Assembly (NCBI GenBank): GCA_025997675.1
Contig: BNUX01000018.1
Span: forward strand, 1-39,797
Reading direction: 5' to 3'
Length of the DNA: 39,797 nucleotides
Source: Spirochaetia bacterium
GTDB lineage: Bacteria; Spirochaetota; Spirochaetia; Treponematales; Breznakiellaceae
The translations under genes and the position numbers were made by a program. Of the stretch, positions 33,283-39,797 are shown piece by piece. Position 1 is the first letter of the stretch. Each line of letters opens with the position of its first letter. The notes beneath the pieces are model-generated. The model saw nothing but the letters and a program-made list of their open reading frames with translations, was not told the DNA's origin and did not search any database.

Positions 33283-33363
33283 CTATAAATCGTAAGCCTC
33301 GCCCTGTCAAGTCCACGTAGAGCCCGTACTGGTATAACGCATTGTTCGTTTCCTTTTTCATCG

Positions 33364-35322
33364 TTATTTCGTGAGTACCCGCTTATCCCCGTCCCGTTGC
33401 GTCAATCCCTGTGAGTCCAGAAACTCCAGCATGGCGGAGGTATCTTTTCTCCCCACGCCGATGAAGTCGCGCACCGAAGCCACCGTTATATCGCCACTCA
33501 TCGAAGCAAGCGCCGCAAGGAGTTTATCCCGCATCTCACAGGAAAACAGCAAGCCACCTTCTATCGTCCGGAGGTCGTCCTGTTCCCGCAGATACGCCAT
33601 CGCCCGCTTCATATCGGAAGGGGAAACCCCTAGTTTCTCTTCGAGTTCCGGCAACTTTAAAAGATTGAAACCGGCGGATGCAACCGCATCCCTCGCACGC
33701 TCTACAATATCCACCAATCTGCCATCGAGAGACGACTGACGGTAATCCGCCGCCCGGTAACAGGTTTTATCCTGCACATCAACCGGAGTGATAGCATTCC
33801 GCGCCGCCATTATGCCGATGAGGTCTTTGAAATCCTCTCCCTTAACCCAGCCGGACCCGTGAACACTGTCCATAGCCGCATACAGTTTTTCCGGTTCCAG
33901 CCCTGAGAGTTCGGGATATTTTGCATGGAACTCATGGAGAATCCGCAGCGCCGAACGCGCTATCGTGTCGAAGGCTTCGGCGGCGATAAAATTCCGCGCC
34001 GCGCCAAATTCCAAAAGTCCGTAGGTATCCGGTGCGGCAGATAGTACGCTTAAGGACTCATTAAAAACGTTCCTGTCCATTTGAGAAAGTTCAAACAGGC
34101 TGGATACGCTCAGGATTTTCTTGTCATGGACAAGGGAGGCAAGCAGGGAAACGGGGCCGAAGTTTTCGGAAAGGTCTTTAACTATCCTGGCCTTAGCCTC
34201 CCGATCCGCTTTGCCCTTCGCCAGGCAGGCGTTCGGCAGCATAATCCGCCCGCCACCTATGGTCACCAGGGGACTGTAAAAACGTACTACAAACCGCTGC
34301 CCGGCCGCAACCGTTATTTTGGATTCGCACAAAAGCTGTACGGGTCCTCCGCTTCCCGGAAGTATGCCGGATTTCTTCCCGGCGGCGTTCATTTGCAGAA
34401 GCGAGATTCTGGCGACCACATCCGCCGTTCCCACATGGAGCCGCAGCCTTTGCCAGTGGGTCACGGGCTCCTCTGCGGAGGGCAGTATCTCTAACCATGC
34501 GTCTATACAGTCGGAGGCGATAAAGGCCCCCTTTGCGCAGATGGCGTACCCCCGATCCAGTTGATCTTGTGTTATACCGGAGAGGTTGACGGCCACCCGC
34601 TGCCCCGCAGTAACAGAACTGACTTTCGCTCCGTGGGTCTGGAGGGAACGCACCCTTCCTACCAAGCCGGCGGGCATGATATCGACATCATCACCCTCAG
34701 AAACACTCCCCTGATAGGATGTTCCGGTTACCACACTGCCAAAGCCTTTCTTGCTGAAGACCCGGTCAATGGGGAGGAAAAACGCGCCCTCCCCCTTTCG
34801 CGGCGGTATTTTATCAATTATCTTTTCTATTTCGTCTACGAGCTCTGTTACCCCTTCGCCGGTTATCGATGACACCGGTATGATGGGCGCGCCCTCAAGG
34901 CAGGTACCCCGGATTAATTCGGCCGCTTCCTGTGCGGCCAGTTCAAGGGTTTCATCATCCGCCAAATCTTTCTTTGTCAGCGCCACGAGGCCGAACCGGA
35001 CCCCCAGAATATTCAGGATATCAAGATGCTCTCTGGTTTGAGGCATGACCCCTTCGGTTGCGGCGATTACCAGCATAGCCGCATCCATGCCGGCGGCGCC
35101 GGATGCCATTTGCCGGATGAAGCGTTCGTGTCCGGGAACATCAACGATGCTGACGGTCCTGCCCTTCGGTAAATTCAAAGGGGCAAAACCGAGTTCGATG
35201 GTTATGCCCCGGCGCTTTTCTTCCTCAAGGCGATCGCAGTCAATGCCGGTCATGGCGCGCACCAACGCTGTTTTACCATGGTCGATATGTCCGGCTGTTC
35301 CGAATATAAAAGGATACTCCAC
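33364..35322 (-). CDS. selB: Selenocysteine-specific translation elongation factor SelB
   Basis: A GTPase that carries Sec-tRNA to in-frame UGA codons by binding the SECIS hairpin. 652 residues: G1 GHIDHGKT (11-18), G3 DVPGHE, G4 TKKDL, then two beta-barrel domains and a C-terminal set of winged helices (about 440-652) for RNA binding. The start is a GTG directly after the selA stop (TAA then GTG), with GGAGG about 8 bases upstream, so the two are translated together. No tRNA-Sec gene and no selenoprotein gene is visible in the window. Confidence 0.95.
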   Translation of the reverse strand: MEYPFIFGTAGHIDHGKTALVRAMTGIDCDRLEEEKRRGITIELGFAPLNLPKGRTVSIVDVPGHERFIRQMASGAAGMDAAMLVIAATEGVMPQTREHLDILNILGVRFGLVALTKKDLADDETLELAAQEAAELIRGTCLEGAPIIPVSSITGEGVTELVDEIEKIIDKIPPRKGEGAFFLPIDRVFSKKGFGSVVTGTSYQGSVSEGDDVDIMPAGLVGRVRSLQTHGAKVSSVTAGQRVAVNLSGITQDQLDRGYAICAKGAFIASDCIDAWLEILPSAEEPVTHWQRLRLHVGTADVVARISLLQMNAAGKKSGILPGSGGPVQLLCESKITVAAGQRFVVRFYSPLVTIGGGRIMLPNACLAKGKADREAKARIVKDLSENFGPVSLLASLVHDKKILSVSSLFELSQMDRNVFNESLSVLSAAPDTYGLLEFGAARNFIAAEAFDTIARSALRILHEFHAKYPELSGLEPEKLYAAMDSVHGSGWVKGEDFKDLIGIMAARNAITPVDVQDKTCYRAADYRQSSLDGRLVDIVERARDAVASAGFNLLKLPELEEKLGVSPSDMKRAMAYLREQDDLRTIEGGLLFSCEMRDKLLAALASMSGDITVASVRDFIGVGRKDTSAMLEFLDSQGLTQRDGDKRVLTK

Positions 35323-36780
35323 TTAATCGGCCTCCCTGCTAAGGGTTGCTGCGGTAATGGCAGAAGAGAATGCGGATGCGATTAATTTCTCATCTCCTTT
35401 CAAAAGCGTGCGGACGTGCAGGATGACACGGTCCTCGTGGATGGCCGGGATCACCGGGATGGGGGCGGCACGCAGGCCTGCGGCCAGGGTTTCTGCGGTG
35501 AAAGAATTCGACCGTATCCCTACACCAAAACCGGAAAGCAGATCCGTGGGGAAAGAGCCGCCCCCTATGGCGTCTTCGGTCTCCACCACCAAAATGTCGA
35601 AATCGCCGGCATCAAGGTCTGCTGCGATACGCTTCAACATGCGGCACAGCCGACGAGCCCCTTCGAGCAGGACGGATTTGTCCAGTTCGATCATTCCGAT
35701 TACCGGTATCGTGTTCTGTCGGCCCGAGAGGTAGAGCCGAAGGGTAGCGTCAAAGGCCGCGAGGGTCATCTTATCTACCCGCAGAGCCCGGAGAAGCTGG
35801 TGGGCTTTCATCTTGTCTATAAGCTTCTTTGAACCGGCAATCACCCCAATCTGCGGGCCACCGAGCAATTTATCCCCGGAAAAGGTCACGATATTAGACC
35901 CCCCTAAGAGACATTCACGGACCGAGTGTTCATTTTTTGCAAATGAAACGCCAAGGGGGCCGAGGAGCCCGCTGCCAAGGTCTTCCATGAAGACAAGCCC
36001 CCGCTCAGCGGCGAGTTCCGCCAATTCTTCACGGGATGTTGATTTGACAAAACCTTCTATCCGGTAGTTTGAAGGGTGTACCTTCAACAAAACTGCGGTG
36101 TCTTCCGTAATTGCGCCGCAGTAGTCCTTTATGCGGGTCGAATTGGTACAGCCCACCGCCGTCATTTTAGCGCCCGAAAAGGAGAGTATCTCCGGGATTC
36201 TGAAGGAGTCGCCAATCTCCACCAGTTCCCCGGCAGAGACGATGACCTCCCGCCCTGTCGCGGTCGCCGACAGCGCCAGAAGAACTGCGGCGGCATTGTT
36301 GTTGACCACCAGCGCGGCTTCGGCGCCGGTCATGCGGCAGAGGCTCCACTCAACATGAGCATTGCGCCCTCCCCGTCCGCCTTTTGCGGGATCATATTCC
36401 AGGGTACTATAGGTTCCCGCTATGGCATTGACTGCGGCAAGCGCTTCGGCGGCAAGGGGGGCGCGCCCGAGGTTTGTGTGAATGACCACACCGGTGGCGT
36501 TGACCACGGGTTTCAGCGTACTCGACGATTTTAACCGGAGCAGGGTTGTCGCGCGGCTTATGACGAGTTCATCTATCGGACTACAGTCCGCCGGCTCGCC
36601 GGCCGGTACGCCGCCGCTTATTTCGCGCCTGATTTCGTCGAGCGCCTCTGCTATTATTTTTTTTACCGTTTCCCTTCCCAGGGGGCCGGTAAAAGGAGCG
36701 GCCCAGGGTGCGTTAAGCAGATCCTCCATTGCCGGGATGGACCGCAGCAAGGCGTTTGTATCGGAACCGGTTATACTCAT
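35323..36780 (-). CDS. selA: L-seryl-tRNA(Sec) selenium transferase SelA
   Basis: A PLP enzyme that turns seryl-tRNA(Sec) into selenocysteinyl-tRNA(Sec) with selenophosphate. 485 residues; PLP lysine 304 in FSGDKLLGGPQIG. Other family motifs are NATGVVIHTNLGRAP (about 112-126), VNNNAAAVLLAL and EDLGSGLL. The frame opens 21 codons upstream, but the family N-terminus and the promoter place the start at 36780. The promoter TTTACA-17-CATAAT ends 6 bases before the ATG. Confidence 0.95.
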   Translation of the reverse strand: MSITGSDTNALLRSIPAMEDLLNAPWAAPFTGPLGRETVKKIIAEALDEIRREISGGVPAGEPADCSPIDELVISRATTLLRLKSSSTLKPVVNATGVVIHTNLGRAPLAAEALAAVNAIAGTYSTLEYDPAKGGRGGRNAHVEWSLCRMTGAEAALVVNNNAAAVLLALSATATGREVIVSAGELVEIGDSFRIPEILSFSGAKMTAVGCTNSTRIKDYCGAITEDTAVLLKVHPSNYRIEGFVKSTSREELAELAAERGLVFMEDLGSGLLGPLGVSFAKNEHSVRECLLGGSNIVTFSGDKLLGGPQIGVIAGSKKLIDKMKAHQLLRALRVDKMTLAAFDATLRLYLSGRQNTIPVIGMIELDKSVLLEGARRLCRMLKRIAADLDAGDFDILVVETEDAIGGGSFPTDLLSGFGVGIRSNSFTAETLAAGLRAAPIPVIPAIHEDRVILHVRTLLKGDEKLIASAFSSAITAATLSREAD

Positions 36781-36786
36781 CCTTCT

Positions 36787-36815
36787 ATTATGGAAGATAA
36801 AACCGGTTCTGTAAA
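36787..36815 (-). promoter_or_regulatory. Predicted selAB promoter, leaderless
   Basis: On the minus strand TTTACA (36810-36815), a 17-base spacer and CATAAT (36787-36792). The six bases AGAAGG then lead straight into the ATG, so initiation should be at or beside the start codon. Confidence 0.65.
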
Positions 36816-36921
36816 GTTCCCGAAAATGGGGTGCAGGACACACGCTGCTAAAAAGTACTTGCAGGCTCCCCGATATACTTTCTCAAAACGGCCTTGACGA
36901 AACCAGGGAGGGGCTTTTACT

Positions 36922-36996
36922 ATGAATCAGTTATATAGAAGGAAACAAGCCCTTGATGAGCAAACGTACGAAAGCCTCCCTGACGGCGGGGCTTAA
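36922..36996 (+). CDS. Possible 24-residue leader ORF overlapping the flippase-like gene
   Basis: An ATG with a very strong GGGAGGGG site seven bases upstream opens a 24-codon frame (MNQLYRRKQALDEQTYESLP...) that ends inside the next gene, 40 bases past its start. It has no known family. It could be a real leader peptide for translational coupling or a decoy; the only direct evidence is the Shine-Dalgarno. Confidence 0.35.
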   Translation: MNQLYRRKQALDEQTYESLPDGGA

Positions 36997-37900
36997 GATT
37001 GGTGTTTCAATCGCCCTTGTCGTGGTTCTTGTACTCACGGCGGATATACAGGAAATTGCCGGCAGGGTTGCTCATTTCAAGCCCTTGTCGTGTGTTCCGG
37101 TGTTTTTCTTTATCCTCCTTGGGGTAGTCTTAAGCAGTCTCAAGTGGGGGATTCTTTTAAAGGCCCAGGGTATCCTTATTCCCGCTTTCAGGCTTTTCCA
37201 ATATTATACCGCCGGTTTTTTCTTTAACAATTTTTTACCATCAAGTATCGGGTGCGATGGAATCCGGGTGATGCTGCTCAAAAAAGAGTTCAACTCCTAT
37301 GCCGGCGCCGCCTCCTCGGTGGTGATGGAGCGGGTTCTGGCAACCGTTACCCTCAGTTTGCTTGGGCTGGCAGGGGCGCTCTTTGCCCGCTCCCCATCCC
37401 GGCCCGCGATCATCGCCCTCTCCGGAGTGTTCGTCCTAGGTGTCATCCTTACGGTGGTGCAGTTGACCGGCTTTGTTCCCCGGGCATTTGCCGCAGGGAC
37501 GACAAAGTTCGCGTTGGGGTGGAAGAATTTTGCTTCGGCATCCACGGATATACGAAAGCATCCGGTGTATCTTCTGATATGCCTGGCCGAATCCCTTTTG
37601 TTTCAAATGTCCGTTGCCCTTGCGGTTGGTTCCATCATTTTCGGGCTGGGGCTTCCCAGCCTTCCCTTGGCGGATCTTTTTTTTGTCAGTTCCGCATCAT
37701 CGGTTGTTGCCATGATCCCCCTGGGGGTAAATGGTTACGGGTTCCGCGAAGGGGGATACATCTATCTGCTTGCGCCCCTTGGGTATGCCGCCTCGGGGGC
37801 CTTCTCCATTTCTATTTTGTTTGCCCTTTTTGTTGCGGCATATAGTCTATTGGGCGCGGTCTTTTGGATTACCATACAACGTCGTATGAGAAGGAGATAA
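36956..37900 (+). CDS. Lysylphosphatidylglycerol synthase-type membrane protein (flippase-like, UPF0104)
   Basis: A 314-residue integral membrane protein with about eight helices. The motif FNNFLPSSIGCDGIR (about 88-102) is the family signature N-N-F-x-P-x-x-x-G-x-D, and VPLGVNGYGFREGGY-like (IPLGVNGYGFREGGY, about 259-273) is the second. There is no soluble MprF catalytic domain, so it should move a lipid-linked substrate across the membrane, identity unknown. The frame opens at a TTG one codon earlier; the ATG at 36956 is used. It is coupled to the MalY-like gene by a TAATG overlap. Confidence 0.85.
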   Translation: MSKRTKASLTAGLKIGVSIALVVVLVLTADIQEIAGRVAHFKPLSCVPVFFFILLGVVLSSLKWGILLKAQGILIPAFRLFQYYTAGFFFNNFLPSSIGCDGIRVMLLKKEFNSYAGAASSVVMERVLATVTLSLLGLAGALFARSPSRPAIIALSGVFVLGVILTVVQLTGFVPRAFAAGTTKFALGWKNFASASTDIRKHPVYLLICLAESLLFQMSVALAVGSIIFGLGLPSLPLADLFFVSSASSVVAMIPLGVNGYGFREGGYIYLLAPLGYAASGAFSISILFALFVAAYSLLGAVFWITIQRRMRRR

Positions 37901-39090
37901 TGTTGGCTATTGTAACGTATGATTTTGAAACGATCCTTGACCGGACAGAGGCCGGTTCATCAAAATGGTTAAAAATGCACCGCGAAAAAAGCGGCATAGC
38001 CGGCGGGGTGATTCCGTACTCGATAGCGGACATGGAATTTTTAAATGCACCTCAAATCATTGAGGGCTTAAAGGACTATCTTGACGGCAACATCCTTGGC
38101 TACACGAATCCTAATGCCGCTTATAAGGCCGCCGTAGTCCATTGGATGCAAAAGCGTCATAACTGGCGGATACAAAGCGATTGGATTTTAAACACCGCAG
38201 GGGTTGTACCGGCGCTCTACCATGCCGCACGCACATTTACTAATGAGGGTGATGGCATTATTGTAATGCCGCCGATATACTACCCGTTTTTTAACGCGAT
38301 AAGATCGGCAAAGCGAAAACTCGTCGGCAATCCGCTTTTGTATAAAGACGGCCGTTACGAAATTGATTTTGATGATCTTGAACAAAAAGCACGGGATCCA
38401 AAAAATAAACTGCTGCTGTTTTGCAGTCCTCACAATCCTGTGGGCCGGGTATGGAGCCCGGATGAACTTTTGCGTGTCGGGCGAATCTGCATTGATAACA
38501 ATGTAGTAATTCTAAGTGACGAGATTCATTTTGATTTGGTGATGCGTCCCTACCAACATACGGTATTTGCTTCGATTTCCGAAGAGTTTGCGCAAAATTG
38601 TATCCTGTGCACATCCGCAAGCAAGACATTTAATATCGCCGGTCTTCTGCTTGCCTACGCGATTATTCCCAATCGGGAACTCCGTAGAAAATTCCGTATT
38701 GAATACGAAACCATTTATTCGGAAATGGCCCAGCCCGCAATCGGTTTTAAAGCGTTTGAACTTGCCTATACACGGGCCGAAGGGTGGCTTGATGCGCTGC
38801 TTTTAAAAATAGAGGAAAATAATGCTTTGTTGCGCCGGCTTTTTACCGAAGCGCTGCCAAGAGTGTCGATAAGCACCCTTGAAGCGACCTATCTACCCTG
38901 GATGGATTTTCGCGCCTTTAATCTTCCTGATGTGGAAATAGACCGCCGTATGCGTAACGCCGATGTTTTTTTAGACGGCGGCGCCATGTTCGGGCCCGAA
39001 GGCAGCGGCTTTCAGCGAATCAACATAGCCTGTCCCACACGGTATATCGAGCAGGTTACAGAGCGGATTGCGGGCAGCTTCAGCGAATAG
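37900..39090 (+). CDS. PatB/MalY-type PLP C-S lyase (aminotransferase class I/II fold)
   Basis: A 396-residue fold-type I enzyme. PLP lysine 242 in TSASKTFNIAG, YSIADMEF and NPNAAYKAAVVHW near the N-terminus, PPIYYPFFNAIR, CSPHNPVGRVW and LSDEIHFDL are the motifs of cystathionine beta-lyase (MalY/PatB), which splits cystathionine or cysteine to give homocysteine or sulfide, pyruvate and ammonia. AAGGAG is upstream and the stop of the flippase-like gene overlaps the start. The frame opens at 37864, but that lies within the preceding gene. GC content here is lower than in the genes to the left. Confidence 0.9.
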   Translation: MLAIVTYDFETILDRTEAGSSKWLKMHREKSGIAGGVIPYSIADMEFLNAPQIIEGLKDYLDGNILGYTNPNAAYKAAVVHWMQKRHNWRIQSDWILNTAGVVPALYHAARTFTNEGDGIIVMPPIYYPFFNAIRSAKRKLVGNPLLYKDGRYEIDFDDLEQKARDPKNKLLLFCSPHNPVGRVWSPDELLRVGRICIDNNVVILSDEIHFDLVMRPYQHTVFASISEEFAQNCILCTSASKTFNIAGLLLAYAIIPNRELRRKFRIEYETIYSEMAQPAIGFKAFELAYTRAEGWLDALLLKIEENNALLRRLFTEALPRVSISTLEATYLPWMDFRAFNLPDVEIDRRMRNADVFLDGGAMFGPEGSGFQRINIACPTRYIEQVTERIAGSFSE

Positions 39091-39703
39091 TTTCTATTTT
39101 TATTTCGTCTCCGTTTACCGTTATTACTTGTGAATTACTAATACTTATTAATTTTAATGTTGAATTATATTTTTCTATTATTTTTTCTCCGGCTTTTTTA
39201 AATGGAACATTACCAAAATGGGGTATTGGGTAAAAATCTATTACGTTTAATGCCTTAAAATTATTTTTTAATTCAGGCGCTTTTTCACTATCGTCCATTT
39301 CATTGACATATTCTATATCAGGAGATAAAATCATTGAACCAGCCGATGCCCCAATATATATTTTTCCTTTTTTTATTTGTTCTTTTATTATTTTATCCGT
39401 TCCGGTTTTTATTAATTCCTGTAATAAATAAAATGTATTTCCACCGGAAACAAATATATAATCATTGGTTTCAAGTTTATTTTTAATTTCTTCTTTGGTT
39501 GATGTTGTTATTTCCAATTCATCTACGACTAAACCAAGTTTTTGAAGAGACTTTTTATCTGATCCAACGTAAAATGTAACTTTTTCCGGAATAGCCGCCG
39601 TTGGTATAAATGTCACCGTTTTTCCCTTTATATCCTCCCCCGCAAAGTTTTGAAATAAACTTGCCACGCCGGAAAAGAATGAAGCCAAAAATAATTTATT
39701 CAC
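39080..39703 (-). CDS. Peptidase S51 (dipeptidase E-like), AT-rich
   Basis: The 207-residue product has the S51 elbow GASAGSM with serine 120, SGGNTFYLLQ (86-95) and IPHFGN, all typical of peptidase E, which cleaves Asp-X dipeptides. The start is a GTG with AAAAGGGG upstream; no ATG fits. The gene and its promoter are strikingly AT-rich, with Lys, Ile and Asn codons dominated by A/T, unlike every other gene in the window, so it was probably acquired from a low-GC donor. It converges with the MalY-like gene and overlaps its end by 11 bases. Confidence 0.88.
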   Translation of the reverse strand: MNKLFLASFFSGVASLFQNFAGEDIKGKTVTFIPTAAIPEKVTFYVGSDKKSLQKLGLVVDELEITTSTKEEIKNKLETNDYIFVSGGNTFYLLQELIKTGTDKIIKEQIKKGKIYIGASAGSMILSPDIEYVNEMDDSEKAPELKNNFKALNVIDFYPIPHFGNVPFKKAGEKIIEKYNSTLKLISISNSQVITVNGDEIKIETIR

Positions 39704-39725
39704 ATATACCCCTTTTTGATAGTTT

Positions 39726-39754
39726 ATTATTTCATATTTCCTTTATATTGTCAA
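39726..39754 (-). promoter_or_regulatory. Predicted promoter of the S51 peptidase gene
   Basis: On the minus strand TTGACA (39749-39754), a 17-base spacer and AATAAT (39726-39731), then a leader of about 16 bases with AAAAGGGG before the GTG. This is the conventional arrangement, unlike the leaderless genes. Confidence 0.65.
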
Positions 39755-39797
39755 TAGTTTTTTATTATATTTACCAACAATTTCAAAAAATGGGAAT

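Noticed and set aside
33272..33361. 29-codon frame directly after selB on the minus strand (MKKETNNALYQYG...)
   Set aside because: No Shine-Dalgarno, no recognised homology, and it overlaps the probable potA promoter. It may be a remnant, but support is too thin to list.
33241..33363. tRNA-Sec gene (selC) next to selAB
   Set aside because: No cloverleaf with TCA anticodon or long variable arm is seen here or elsewhere in the window on inspection.

Overview
The window looks like chromosome of a GC-rich treponeme, most likely a termite-gut spirochaete of the Treponema primitia / T. azotonutricium kind. This is inferred, not searched. The grounds are an archaeal-type PheRS beta chain (usual in spirochaetes), a potABCD operon in treponemal order, an SpsE-like synthase of the kind seen in treponemes, many lipoproteins with relaxed lipoboxes, a glycine-rich beta-helix lipoprotein, and selenocysteine plus molybdenum-cofactor genes. 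The last two fit acetogenic treponemes that use a selenocysteine, molybdenum formate dehydrogenase. No phage, transposon, CRISPR array or rRNA is visible.

Layout. 1-1905 (minus): corA Mg transporter followed by a Sua5-type threonylcarbamoyl-AMP synthase that runs off the left edge. 1981-2157: 21-bp tandem array. 2216-2662: PTS EIIA. 2732-4791 (minus): a YD-repeat-like lipoprotein coupled to a HEAT-like secreted protein. 4962-5648: YciO-type protein. 5666-6510: divergent Xre regulator and small lipoprotein sharing one promoter/operator knot. 6676-8415 (minus): pheT. 8489-10283: DJ-1 protein and SpsE/NeuB synthase. 10327-12758: moaC-moaA-MOSC-mogA. 12744-15064 (minus): nifS-thiI for tRNA thiolation. 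15147-15314: a second 21-bp array. 15363-17837: fused aspartokinase/homoserine dehydrogenase. 17856-22795: beta-helix lipoprotein, glycogen phosphorylase, tRNA-Gln, secreted protein. 22848-28860: a six-gene metal (copper) operon. 28896-33220 (minus): potABCD with an aspartic protease gene inside it. 33364-36780 (minus): selA-selB. 36956-39090: flippase-like membrane protein and MalY-type C-S lyase. 39080-39703 (minus): a very AT-rich peptidase S51 gene.

MoCo synthesis (10-12.7 kb) and Sec insertion (33-37 kb) would both serve a molybdenum, selenocysteine formate dehydrogenase, but no such enzyme and no tRNA-Sec gene lies in the window.

The most striking window-wide signal is promoter geometry. 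At eight or nine genes a sigma-70-like -10 box ends only 5-8 bases (12 in one case) before the start codon and no Shine-Dalgarno is present, which predicts leaderless mRNAs. Secreted proteins and operon-internal genes instead have ordinary AGGAGG-type sites. Two of these leaderless gene pairs are divergent, and between each pair sits an unrelated 21-bp (two helical turns) tandem array. The copper operon, built around an HMA-UreH_2-cupredoxin fusion, a 34-residue membrane peptide, a DUF2318 protein, CopA, a lipoprotein and a frameshifted RseC-like gene, is the best candidate for a little-described system.
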